From: Truepera sp. bin119
Lineage (GTDB): Bacteria; Deinococcota; Deinococci; Deinococcales; Trueperaceae
Direction: 5' to 3'
Assembly (NCBI GenBank): GCA_002239005.1
Contig: MPNL01000014.1
Coordinates: forward strand, 1-64,000
DNA length: 64,000 nt
Within the stretch, counting starts at the first letter, position 1. Each line of letters starts with the position of its first letter. Below the pieces are notes generated by a model. That model was not told the DNA's origin. It searched no databases and saw nothing but the letters and a program-made list of their open reading frames with translations. The translations under genes and the position numbers were made by a program. This document shows, in pieces, positions 1-8,801 of the stretch.

Positions 1-396
1 CCCGGCCCGCTGGTGCTGATAGTGAGCAGAGCAAAGCCCCCGAGCCTAGTAGCCTCGGGGGCAGTTGGGGACGGGGCAGGGGGTCACCGGATCAGGCCAG
101 CATCCGCACGCATTCGCCCTCGCCTCCGGCAAGATGGGCGCCTCGAGGCCAGCAGCTGCGAGCTTGCGCCGGATCGGCATCCGCTCGGCCAACGACCCCG
201 TAGCTGCGGCCATCCTCGCCGCGGAAGGTGGGACGGAGAGGAGAGGACATCAAGCCCCTAACTACTGATTCCGTTCGCTTTTACGTCCGTTAATGCCAAT
301 TAACGGACGTAAAACACAGCTACCGGTGGCAGCCGGGCTCGCTGCATTTGCGGCAGAGAAACCCTCAAAAACGTAGTACGCTTCCTGTACAAGTCC
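1..396. other. Upstream region without a recognised gene
   Basis: Short open frames run through about 13-268, but none matches a family I know and none has a clear ribosome site. A GC-rich hairpin (arms 36-44 and 54-62, nine perfect pairs) has no T-tract after it, so a terminator call is weak. A long perfect palindrome at 279-314 is listed separately. The start of the following esterase gene lies at or before 397. Confidence 0.5.
279..314. repeat. Perfect 16-bp inverted repeat, candidate operator
   Basis: The arms at 279-294 and 299-314 are exact reverse complements around the 4-nt centre gcca; the core of each arm is ACGTCCGTTAAT. The left arm begins with a T run and the right arm ends with an A run, which is opposite to an intrinsic terminator on either strand. 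It lies about 85 bp before the sialate esterase start and could be the site of a dimeric repressor. The regulator is unknown. Confidence 0.6.
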
Positions 397-1959
397 TTGT
401 CAAGTATCTGTACTGCGTTTCTTGATCTTATTGTAGAGACTGTGTTGTTCTCTCAGCTCGCAGTTGCCGAGGTCAGGGTGCCGAGCGTGATCGCTAGCGG
501 CATGGTACTGCAGCGGGACGCCGCTGTTCCGATCTGGGGATGGGCGGAAGCCGGTGAGGAGGTCTCGCTGCTGCTTCGCAGCCCAGACCAGAAGGAGGAG
601 TTCCTACGTACGGTGGCGGACGCCAAAGGTAACTGGCGCGTTTCCCTCTCGCCCAGACCGGCGGGCGGCCCCTACACGCTCAGCATCGAGGGAAGCAACA
701 CGATCGAACTCGAGGACGTGCTGTTCGGCGAGGTCTGGCTGTGCTCGGGACAATCAAACATGGAGTGGCCGGTCGCGATGTCGAAGGACTCAGAGTTGGA
801 GATTGGGACCGCCAACTATCTGGAGATCAGGCTGTTTCACGTTCCGAAGCTGCCGGCCGGATCACCGATGCCCGATCTGGAGGCGAGCTGGCAGTCTACG
901 TCGCCAGAGACGATCGCAACGTTCTCGGCCGTCGCTTACTACTTCGGGCGGGAGCTCCACCGGAACCTTGGCGTGCCTGTGGGGCTAATCAACTCATCCT
1001 GGGGTGGCACCCGGATCGAGCCCTGGACCCCTCCGGTCGGCTTTGCCTCGGTGTCAGGGCTTGAGGTGCTAGGTGAGACTGCACTCGCGACCGACGCGAG
1101 CTACCGTGAGGGATTGTCGGAGACCTTGCAGGCAATCGAAGCCTGGGTCGCCGAGACCCGCAGTGCGTTGGCCTCCGGTGGGGCTATCGGGCCGATACCG
1201 GAGACCGCGCACCCATTGGCCAAGGAGGACCAGCCGACCGCGTTGTACAACGGCATGATTCACCCGCTCGCGCCGTTCACGATCCGCGGGGTGATCTGGT
1301 ATCAGGGCGAACGGAACGTGGGAGAGGGTATGGCCTACCACGACAAGATGCGGGCGCTGATCAACGGCTGGCGCGAGGTCTGGACCCAGGGAGAGTTTCC
1401 CTTTTATTACGTGCAGCTCGCCCCGTTCGACCACGGGTTGGGCAGTCTGGCCGCGCTGGCGGGGCTGAACGTCAGCCCCCACTACCTGCCTGAGATATGG
1501 GAGGCACAAACCGCCTCCCTCGCGATAGCGAATACCGGAATGGTTGTGACGAACGATATCGGCAATCTCCGGGATATCCACCCGAGGAATAAACAGGAGG
1601 TCGGTCGACGGCTCTCCCTGTGGGCACTCGCCAAGACCTACGGGCAGGCGGAGCTGGTGTACTCAGGGCCGCTCTACCGGTCCATGGAGATTGTGGGCGA
1701 CGCGATCGTTTTGCATTTCGACCATGCGGACGGCTTGAGGTCGCGCGACGGCGAGCCACTCTCCTGGTTCGAGATCGCGGGTGAGGATCAGGAGTTCGTT
1801 GCGGCGGCGGCCGTGATCGATGGCACTACGGTCATGGTGTCGAGCGACTCCGTAACCCAGCCGACTGCTGTGCGCTTCGCATGGCACCAAACGGCGGTGC
1901 ACAATCTGGTGAACGGCGCCGGTCTGCCAGCATCGCCATTTCGCACCGAGGCGGAATAA
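397..1959 (+). CDS. Sialate O-acetylesterase family protein (SASA/SGNH)
   Basis: A carbohydrate esterase of the SASA family, which removes O-acetyl groups from sialic acid or other sugars. The N-terminal part has the family pattern AEVRVPSVIASGMVLQRD and PIWGWAEAGEEV. The nucleophile motif GQSNMEWP puts the catalytic serine near residue 120, and the block DIHPRNKQEVGRRL puts the catalytic Asp and His near residues 393 and 395. The usual WYQGESN motif reads WYQGERN. At 520 aa the length is normal. The start is uncertain: the frame opens with TTG at 397, there is no clear ribosome site, and the hydrophobic leader carries an acidic residue, so the 5' end may be altered. It is probably secreted. 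It stands alone, convergent with the VOC gene. Confidence 0.85.
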   Translation: MSSICTAFLDLIVETVLFSQLAVAEVRVPSVIASGMVLQRDAAVPIWGWAEAGEEVSLLLRSPDQKEEFLRTVADAKGNWRVSLSPRPAGGPYTLSIEGSNTIELEDVLFGEVWLCSGQSNMEWPVAMSKDSELEIGTANYLEIRLFHVPKLPAGSPMPDLEASWQSTSPETIATFSAVAYYFGRELHRNLGVPVGLINSSWGGTRIEPWTPPVGFASVSGLEVLGETALATDASYREGLSETLQAIEAWVAETRSALASGGAIGPIPETAHPLAKEDQPTALYNGMIHPLAPFTIRGVIWYQGERNVGEGMAYHDKMRALINGWREVWTQGEFPFYYVQLAPFDHGLGSLAALAGLNVSPHYLPEIWEAQTASLAIANTGMVVTNDIGNLRDIHPRNKQEVGRRLSLWALAKTYGQAELVYSGPLYRSMEIVGDAIVLHFDHADGLRSRDGEPLSWFEIAGEDQEFVAAAAVIDGTTVMVSSDSVTQPTAVRFAWHQTAVHNLVNGAGLPASPFRTEAE

Positions 1960-1981
1960 TCTCACGTTACGACCAATCAGC

Positions 1982-2776
1982 TCAGCTCGGGGTAATGACA
2001 CAGAAGGCACCGCCCTGGGGGTCAGCGATGATGGCGATCCTCCCGGCGGTTTCGTCGAAGGGCTCAACGGTGAGCCTGCCACCCAAACCCTTCGCCCTCG
2101 AGGCCACCTCATCGGTGTCATTGACGGCGAAATAGACCAGCCAGTGCGAGGGCAGCTCGCCCCAGCTTTCATCCAGCGCCAGCAGGCCGCCATTAAAGTC
2201 ATCGTCGGCATCGTGATCACCATCGACCTTGGTGTCGAGCTTGATGAGGTAGTACTCAGAGGTCATCCCTTCAGCCCGCTCGAACGTCCAGCCCAGCGCC
2301 TGTTCGTAGAAGCGCCTCGCCGCCGGGAGGTCTCTGGTGGCGAGTTCGTTCCAGGTGAGCGCTCCCGGCGCGTTGAAGAGCCCTGCACCCTGGTGCGTGC
2401 CGGCCTGCCAGAGCGCGAAGGTCGCGCCGGTCGGGTCGGAAGCCAGCCCCATCCGCCCGGCGGTCATGATGTCCATCCCGGGCATGAGCACCGTTCCGCC
2501 GAAGGTCTTGATGAGTGCCAAGCTGTCGTCGACGCTCTCCACGTTGATATATGAGGTCCAGCAGGCTGGCAGGCCGCGCTTTCGCAGCTCTTCGGACTGG
2601 CCCCCTAAGCCGGCGACCGCCCTGCCGTCTAGGCGAAACAGGGTGTAGATATAGTTGCCCTCGGTGTCGAGCTGATCGTCTGTCTGCCAGCCGAAGAGCT
2701 GACTATAGAATTCCTTCGCGCTCTTGGGGTCGGGTGCGCTCAGGTCGACCCAGCTAAAGAGTCCGTAGGGGAGCAT
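1982..2776 (-). CDS. VOC family protein with two glyoxalase-like domains
   Basis: The 264-aa protein has two tandem vicinal-oxygen-chelate halves. The first (about residues 1-120) begins YGLFSWVDLSAPDPKSAKEF; the second (about 135-262) has the matching LTWNELATRDLPAARRFYEQ. This two-domain layout is typical of cytosolic VOC proteins annotated as glyoxalase or hydroxylase in high-GC bacteria; the substrate cannot be told. The ATG at 2776 has a strong ribosome site (AAGGAGGT, 2781-2788). It is monocistronic and convergent with the esterase. Confidence 0.85.
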   Translation of the reverse strand: MLPYGLFSWVDLSAPDPKSAKEFYSQLFGWQTDDQLDTEGNYIYTLFRLDGRAVAGLGGQSEELRKRGLPACWTSYINVESVDDSLALIKTFGGTVLMPGMDIMTAGRMGLASDPTGATFALWQAGTHQGAGLFNAPGALTWNELATRDLPAARRFYEQALGWTFERAEGMTSEYYLIKLDTKVDGDHDADDDFNGGLLALDESWGELPSHWLVYFAVNDTDEVASRAKGLGGRLTVEPFDETAGRIAIIADPQGGAFCVITPS

Positions 2777-3175
2777 CTCTACCTCCTTAAGCGTTAGCGG
2801 CTAACCGCGTGGCGGTAGGGTAGCAGAAAGCACAGGCCCCTCTTGGTATGGCCACGAGCGCCCGTTCCCGAGAGCAGCCTGCCCGCCTACTCCGGTGGGT
2901 CGTCCCTGCGCCTAGACCTTGACAGTGAGACCCTACCCTCTGTGCACTATACCTTAATTATTAAGGGAATTAGATACCCAAGTCACATTGTAAGGAAGGG
3001 ATTGACACGGGTCGAACCAGGGATTTATTTACATACCTCTCTGGCACAGCTATGCAGTATGTCCTGAGCCGACCGGGAGGACTGACAGAACTTGAGGAAA
3101 CAGGCGATTGTGAGCGTTCTAGACATCAATTCTGTAGGGGGTTAGTGCAGGGGCCATGCCCGGGTCAGTTTTGAT
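2777..3175. other. Intergenic region, AT-richer, no clear gene
   Basis: Base composition drops here relative to the left side, marking the start of the low-GC island. A plus-strand promoter-like pair, TTGACA at 3002-3007 and TTATTT at 3025-3030 with 17-bp spacing, could drive the HicB relic downstream. I looked for a HicA partner on both strands and saw none. The open frame at 2843-3067 has no recognisable content. Confidence 0.4.
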
Positions 3176-3511
3176 GTGAGGGTACCAGTTCAGGTTCGAC
3201 CCGATGATGTAGGTTACATCTCGCACTGTCCTGTGCTTGATGTTTATAGCCAAGGTCCCACTCGGGAAGAGGCCGTTCGCAACATCGTGGAAGCTGCGCA
3301 GCTATTCATCGAATCCTGCTTTTCTTAGGGCTGCTTAGACCAAGCGCTTAAAGCCTGTGGCTTCGGGTGGCAAGGCCCACTTGAGTCGCCCCCCGAGCCG
3401 ATTGAAGATGCGAACATCATTAGTGTCCCGTTGGCACTCGTTTCCGAAATGTCACTCCGACACAAAACCGCCCAACAGCCCCACCGATCCCCCGTGCTCG
3501 GTCGCTGCTAG
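3176..3511 (+). pseudogene. HicB-like antitoxin, interrupted by an in-frame stop
   Basis: Reading from GTG at 3176, the frame gives VRPDDVGYISHCPVLDVYSQ, then GPTREEAVRNIVEAAQLFIES: the HicB fold with its conserved G-Y-x-S-x-C-P ... S-Q-G-x-T-x-E-E-A ... N-I-x-E-A pattern. A TAG at 3326-3328 stops it after 50 codons, but the same frame continues with LDQALKACGFGWQGPLE and EPIEDANIISVPLA, so the homology crosses the stop. The tail beyond about 3450 overlaps the vapC relic and is probably not genuine. No HicA toxin gene is visible. The family assignment rests on pattern recognition only. Confidence 0.6.
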
Positions 3512-3866
3512 CGCATTCGCCAAACGCGCGTCCGCTGTCACCACCTGCCCGCCGATTCGATAGGCAAGTGCGAGATAGACACAATCGTAGACCGGTCGAT
3601 CAAGGGCGAGCCGTGCTGCAGCCGCCCCCAGCACTTCATCGTCATACCGGTGAAGCGGCATCTCGGCGATGGCAGCAGCCAGCGTCCCGGCCTCGCCACG
3701 TCCGATTTCACCTAGTCGGGCCTTGGGCCACAGTAGCATTGGTGACCTCGGATACCATCAGGCGCGGCGCGTGCAACTCATGATTGCCTTCGAGCAACCG
3801 CGTCGCTGTTCAGACCTCCTCGACTAGCCATTTGATGGCAACGCTGCCATCCACCACCAGCCGCAT
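3452..3866 (-). pseudogene. VapC-like PIN-domain toxin, broken
   Basis: The start MRLVVDGSVAIKWLVEE is the first PIN motif (acidic residue in strand 1). It begins at an ATG overlapping the antitoxin stop by one base (TGATG, 3864-3868). A TGA at 3810-3812 then interrupts the frame. The same frame continues as TRLLEGNHELHAPRLMVSEV, shifts by one base near 3740, and resumes as LLWPKARLGEIG through DCVYLALAYRIGGQVVTADA, the C-terminal PIN acidic residues. It therefore carries one stop and one frameshift. PIN toxins are RNases; this one should be inactive unless the lesions are assembly errors. Confidence 0.7.
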
Positions 3867-4138
3867 CAAACCCGGTGTCCGCTGTCTCGATCGTTCCTGA
3901 TAAGGCGCAAGGACGGATTCTTCGGATCTGAGGGCGTCTGTACGCGCCCCTTGGTCCTCTGCCGCAGTCTCGCAGTCAGTTCTTGGAAGGACTTCCGTTT
4001 CGCCGACACATTGTCCTCTGAGGCGCATTGGAGAATATGGCGCACCTCGCTTTCAAGCGAACGGTTGTTCTCGGCAGCCCGACGTTTGAGGCGCCGCACG
4101 ACTTCTTTATCCAGCCGACGTACGTTGATAGTCGCCAT
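3866..4138 (-). CDS. FitA/VapB-like ribbon-helix-helix antitoxin
   Basis: The 90-aa protein begins MATINVRRLDKEVVRRLKRR and continues AAENNRSLESEVRHIL. This is a ribbon-helix-helix DNA-binding domain of the FitA type followed by a toxin-binding tail. The ATG at 4138 is preceded by GGAGAG about 6 nt upstream. A longer open frame exists but its extra 31 residues are translated CRISPR repeat, so I reject it. The start lies 15 nt after the terminal repeat (4154), on the strand on which the array is transcribed, leaving no room for an independent promoter in the gap. The partner toxin next to it is broken, so it may now be an orphan antitoxin. Confidence 0.75.
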   Translation of the reverse strand: MATINVRRLDKEVVRRLKRRAAENNRSLESEVRHILQCASEDNVSAKRKSFQELTARLRQRTKGRVQTPSDPKNPSLRLIRNDRDSGHRV

Positions 4139-4153
4139 GGTTCTCTCCAGCTC

Positions 4154-7100
4154 GTTCCAATCCTCACCCGCCCCTGAAGGCGGGTGCAACGTCGCCACTG
4201 CGTGACGATCCACAGCCAGCTCAGGTTTCAATCCTCACCCGCCCCTGAAGGCGGGTGCAACTCAACCACGAGAGCGTTTTTAGTCACCAAGTTATCCGTT
4301 TCAATCCTCACCCGCCCCTGAAGGCGGGTGCAACCTCCGTCTCCCCTGCCCGGCCCCCCCAGCCACTTAGGTTTCAATCCTCACCCGCCCCTGAAGGCGG
4401 GTGCAACGGGAACGTGACCTGCGATTAGGGCACGCCTCACCAGGTTTCAATCCTCACCCGCCCCTGAAGGCGGGTGCAACCCCCGGATGCCGGATGAGAC
4501 CCCGGAGCTGGCAGGTTTCAATCCTCACCCGCCCCTGAAGGCGGGTGCAACCTTGAGGACCTCAGCACCATCACCAGGGCGACCTTGTTTCAATCCTCAC
4601 CCGCCCCTGAAGGCGGGTGCAACGAGTCGCGACTCTCTCCGGTCCCGCAAGCGAGCGTGTTTCAATCCTCACCCGCCCCTGAAGGCGGGTGCAACGGGGC
4701 CGCGACCCCCCCGGGCCCCGAAAGCGAGCGTGTTTCAACCCTCCCCCGCCCCTGAAGGCGGGTGCAACTTTCGCTATGCCGATCCGATTCAGCGTCAGCC
4801 CGTGTTTCAATCCTCACCCGCCCCTGAAGGCGGGTGCAACTCGACCTGCTCGGTCGAGCCGGCAAGGACGTCGGCGTTTCAATCCTCACCCGCCCCTGAA
4901 GGCGGGTGCAACTTAGCCCACATCTTTGCCTCCTGCATCTTCGTCACGTTTCAATCCTCACCCGCCCCTGAAGGCGGGTGCAACCCGCGGCCTTGCGGTG
5001 CGGCACGAGCCGAGAGGAGTAGTTTCAATCCTCACCCGCCCCTGAAGGCGGGTGCAACTGGAGTCCTCTGCCGAAGACCCGTACATCCCAACAGTTTCAA
5101 TCCTCACCCGCCCCTGAAGGCGGGTGCAACTTGCTTGCGCTGCGTCATTCAGCCCTCAGACCTGGTTTCAATCCTCACCCGCCCCTGAAGGCGGGTGCAA
5201 CCCATCAGCTCCTCACCTCCCTGGCCACGCTCATCAGTTTCAATCCTCACCCGCCCCTGAAGGCGGGTGCAACCCAACAGGTGTTTGTAGTCCCTCAGCT
5301 CACGGTTGTTTCAATCCTCACCCGCCCCTGAAGGCGGGTGCAACCTCCTGGGACTTGGAGAGGATGCCCCTGATGTAGGCGTTTCAATCCTCACCCGCCC
5401 CTGAAGGCGGGTGCAACTTGCAGGCCAGCGGGGTTGATGAGGGCTGAGCCAGGGTTTCAATCCTCACCCGCCCCTGAAGGCGGGTGCAACAAAACCGCTC
5501 CCGCTAGTAATAGCAACACTCAGGCGTTTCAATCCTCACCCGCCCCTGAAGGCGGGTGCAACGCCGTAAACACCAGGTCAGAGGTGCGCTTCTCCTGAGT
5601 TTCAATCCTCACCCGCCCCTGAAGGCGGGTGCAACCCCAGTCCCGACTCAGTCGCTGCAGGAGCCCCTCCTGTTTCAATCCTCACCCGCCCCTGAAGGCG
5701 GGTGCAACTCCAAGTTCAACTCCAACCGCTGCGCCAACTGCACGTTTCAATCCTCACCCGCCCCTGAAGGCGGGTGCAACATACAGGACCGGGCCACGTC
5801 TCGCCGCCAGTGAGTTGTTTCAATCCTCACCCGCCCCTGAAGGCGGGTGCAACGCACGCTGTGTGGCGGGTCTAAGCTCGACCGCAGGTTTCAATCCTCA
5901 CCCGCCCCTGAAGGCGGGTGCAACCTAGAGGTTGCCAACCTTGCGGTCGCAGAGTATGACGTTTCAATCCTCACCCGCCCCTGAAGGCGGGTGCAACGAG
6001 CCCTAAGGGATACGACAGTATACCACCTATATGTTTCAATCCTCACCCGCCCCTGAAGGCGGGTGCAACCCCGCACTCCTGGCGTCCTTCGACGCCCTAC
6101 GCTTGTTTCAATCCTCACCCGCCCCTGAAGGCGGGTGCAACCGGGGCATTCTCAGTGGCCTCCGTGACTGGTGGGTTGTTTCAATCCTCACCCGCCCCTG
6201 AAGGCGGGTGCAACCTTTCCTCTGTCGTGTTGATCGCAAACTCGATGTGTTTCAATCCTCACCCGCCCCTGAAGGCGGGTGCAACCGCGCTGGTGGGGGA
6301 GGTCTCGCGCGAGGCGACGCTGTTTCAATCCTCACCCGCCCCTGAAGGCGGGTGCAACACCGTTCAGGACGGTGTTGCGATAGGCATGACTGAGTTTCAA
6401 TCCTCACCCGCCCCTGAAGGCGGGTGCAACCGGATGAACCCGTCTGCGTGGGCAGCGGGGATCGTGTTTCAATCCTCACCCGCCCCTGAAGGCGGGTGCA
6501 ACGCGCCTGTGGCGGGCACCGAGACGTTTGACAACGTGTTTCAATCCTCACCCGCCCCTGAAGGCGGGTGCAACAACCGTGGTAGCTGATGCCTTCCTCG
6601 AGCCCCCGGTTTCAATCCTCACCCGCCCCTGAAGGCGGGTGCAACCCACCTGGAAACATCTGTGAGTGGAGGGTAGACATGGTTTCAATCCTCACCCGCC
6701 CCTGAAGGCGGGTGCAACCTCCCTTGGCCAACTCGCTTGTGCTGGCAGAGGTGTTTCAATCCTCACCCGCCCCTGAAGGCGGGTGCAACCACATGGGCAG
6801 TCTCCATCTCAACTGCCGGTATCTGTTTCAATCCTCACCCGCCCCTGAAGGCGGGTGCAACGTGATGGTTGACTGGGCACGAGGGAGGGTGATGGATGTT
6901 TCAATCCTCACCCGCCCCTGAAGGCGGGTGCAACCAGCGGTTGATTGAGTTGGAGAGAGAGGAATGAGGTTTCAATCCTCACCCGCCCCTGAAGGCGGGT
7001 GCAACGGGAGGTGGCGGCGCTGGGATGCGCGATTATTCACGTTTCAATCCTCACCCGCCCCTGAAGGCGGGTGCAACCAAACGGAGTCAATTCGTGTCCA

Positions 7101-7296
7101 TTGATACTGACGATGTTTCAATCCTCACCCGCCCCTGAAGGCGGGTGCAACCAAACCGTCGTTCACGATCGCTCAGGTATCCAGCGGTTTCAATCCTCAC
7201 CCGCCCCTGAAGGCGGGTGCAACCAGGGTGGCCTCGAGGCGTAGCTCGTGGTCGTGGTGGTTTCAATCCTCACCCGCCCCTGAAGGCGGGTGCAAC
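4154..7296 (-). CRISPR. CRISPR array, type I-C, 44 repeats and 43 spacers
   Basis: A 37-bp repeat occurs 44 times with spacers of 34-37 bp. On the plus strand it begins GTTTCAATCCTCACCC and ends GGCGGGTGCAAC; on the transcribed minus strand it ends GAGGATTGAAAC, the type I-C 5' handle style, with an inner stem GCACCCGCC/GGCGGGTG. Transcription should run leftward from the leader beside cas2. The leader-distal terminal repeat (4154-4190) has a T-to-C change, as expected for the trailer end. One other repeat (4732-4768) differs at two positions. There is no cas6; Cas5c should process the transcript. I cannot assign protospacers. Confidence 0.98.
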
Positions 7297-7482
7297 GGTA
7301 CCCACTATATACTCCTTGGGCATGGGTTTTTTGAACCCATTTACGCGAATCTTCCTGGAGTTTTGCTGCTTCGCTTCGTATAGCCTCTGGGTAAATTGTC
7401 AAGGTTCCCTTCGCCAAGGGCGAAATAGGCTCTCGCGAACCTCTCGAGGTTTCGACCACCGCTCTGGGTTCGCGTGGCTCTT
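7297..7482 (-). promoter_or_regulatory. CRISPR leader region
   Basis: These 186 bp lie between the cas2 stop and the first repeat and hold no gene. Transcription of the array should start here on the minus strand. A TTGACA box is present at 7397-7402, but the nearest -10-like element (TATACG, 7377-7382) is only 14 bp away, so the exact promoter is uncertain. A perfect 7-bp inverted repeat (ATGGGTT at 7322-7328 with AACCCAT at 7334-7340) lies 25-45 bp from the first repeat and could be a leader-anchoring site for spacer integration. Confidence 0.7.
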
Positions 7483-7773
7483 CTAGAGCACTAAGGGCTC
7501 ATCAAAATTGACATATCTATCCTGACCAAAAGTCATTAGGTAGTCCTCCCGGTTACCCCGGAGTTTGTAAACACGTAAGCTATCGGTGTCCTGCTTGATA
7601 GTCTTCTTAAGCTTGCTGATGAGCGCTTCATACTGCGCTTCATTTACACTACACTCAAAAACTGAAAATTGCACGCGCTGACCGTAGTTTTTGCAGACTT
7701 TGGCAGCGCTGCGCAGGCGTCTGCGCCCAGCCCTGGTTGTTGTCTCTACGTCGTAGGTGACTAGAACGGTCAT
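7483..7773 (-). CDS. cas2: CRISPR-associated endonuclease Cas2
   Basis: Cas2 forms the adaptation complex with Cas1 that inserts spacers at the leader end. The 96-aa protein starts MTVLVTYDVETTTRAG, with the conserved first-strand aspartate, and continues with the ferredoxin-fold pattern YGQRVQFSVFEC. I chose the ATG at 7773, which overlaps the cas1 stop (ATGA); an eight-residue upstream extension is unlikely. It is the last gene of the cas operon and borders the leader. Confidence 0.95.
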   Translation of the reverse strand: MTVLVTYDVETTTRAGRRRLRSAAKVCKNYGQRVQFSVFECSVNEAQYEALISKLKKTIKQDTDSLRVYKLRGNREDYLMTFGQDRYVNFDEPLVL

Positions 7774-8801
7774 CGCAGCAAAAAGGGTTGGTAACACGGC
7801 ACATCGCCGCGCAAGAATCTGGCTAGTAGTCTTGCCTGGACGTGTGGGATAAGGCCATAAGGGACGCTCTTGTTTGAGGCCGGATGATATACCTCGTCTT
7901 GTTTGCGCTTCTGGTAGGCGCTAAGGAGTGCTTTTCTAGTGTCGTCGTTTAGGCTGTATGAGTTGCCGGGGCGCTTAACAATATCATCCGGCTTGATTTG
8001 CTGGCGATTAATAAGGGTGAGGACAAAGCGGTCAGCTAACGGTGAGCGGAGTTCTTCCATCAGGTCGAGTGCGAGCGAGGGACGACCCGAACGTAGGGTG
8101 TGCAAGAAGCCCATCTGAGGGTCTAGGCCGACGCCTTCACAAGCGGAAACACATTCATTTCGCAGCAGACCGTAGGTAAAGGAAAGGAGGGCGTTCACGG
8201 GGTCTTTGGGCGGTCTTCGATTACGTCCCTGAAAGGCAAAGGAATTTTTATTCGCTAGGATGAGATGATCGAACACGCCGAAGTAGATCTTGGCAGCGTC
8301 TCCCTCGGCCCCGCGCACCTCGTCGAGGCGATTTAACCTCGGCAAATGTTGGATGATGGAAGCGTGTTCGCGGGCGGCGCTCTGCAGGGCGGTCTGATGA
8401 TTGGGATGGTCGCTTTCTCGAGCTGCACGCATCAGGGTATGGCGGGCGGTTTGTAGTTTTCCCGCCACAAACCGGCGTGCTAAGTCTAGGGTGACATCCT
8501 CGGCACAGAGTGCTTGGTGCTGGGCACGGCGCAAGAGTACGTTGCCACTAACAGGGCCGTCTAAGCGACCTTTAAAGCGTCCGCTGCGTGATAGCCACAC
8601 CACCATGCGTCCGTCCTCGGCGCAGCGGTGCAGTAGGTAAGGGCTGATGAGCACGTTGCCGAAGACAACAAGGCTACCCAAGTGATGTAACGGTATCTGA
8701 AAAGGTTCCTCTTCAGGCATCTCCATTTTCAGCGTTTCACCCTCCAAACGCAGATACGCTCCCTGCGTCTGCACGTAGAGTGTGTTAAGCAGCTGTTTCA
8801 T
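7770..8801 (-). CDS. cas1: CRISPR-associated endonuclease Cas1 (type I-C)
   Basis: The integrase of spacer acquisition. It has 343 aa, the usual type I-C length, starting MKQLLNTLYVQTQGAYLRLE. The beta-rich N-terminal domain is followed by the all-alpha catalytic domain. Metal ligands are visible: the Glu in RGAEGDAAKIYF, the His in MGFLHTLRSGRP and the acidic residue in LALDLMEELR. It overlaps cas4 upstream and cas2 downstream by 4 bp each, so the three adaptation genes are translationally coupled. Confidence 0.97.
   Translation of the reverse strand: MKQLLNTLYVQTQGAYLRLEGETLKMEMPEEEPFQIPLHHLGSLVVFGNVLISPYLLHRCAEDGRMVVWLSRSGRFKGRLDGPVSGNVLLRRAQHQALCAEDVTLDLARRFVAGKLQTARHTLMRAARESDHPNHQTALQSAAREHASIIQHLPRLNRLDEVRGAEGDAAKIYFGVFDHLILANKNSFAFQGRNRRPPKDPVNALLSFTYGLLRNECVSACEGVGLDPQMGFLHTLRSGRPSLALDLMEELRSPLADRFVLTLINRQQIKPDDIVKRPGNSYSLNDDTRKALLSAYQKRKQDEVYHPASNKSVPYGLIPHVQARLLARFLRGDVPCYQPFLLR

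Noticed and set aside
36-62. GC-rich hairpin as an intrinsic terminator
   Set aside because: No T-tract on either strand and no gene seen upstream.
7377-7402. TTGACA with TATACG as the CRISPR leader promoter
   Set aside because: The spacing is only 14 bp; kept as a note under the leader, not as a promoter.
4487-7459. Several open frames of 60-230 codons inside the CRISPR array, repeating NPHPPLKAGAT or SSPAPEGGC
   Set aside because: They are translations of the repeat on both strands; the period follows the repeat-spacer unit exactly.
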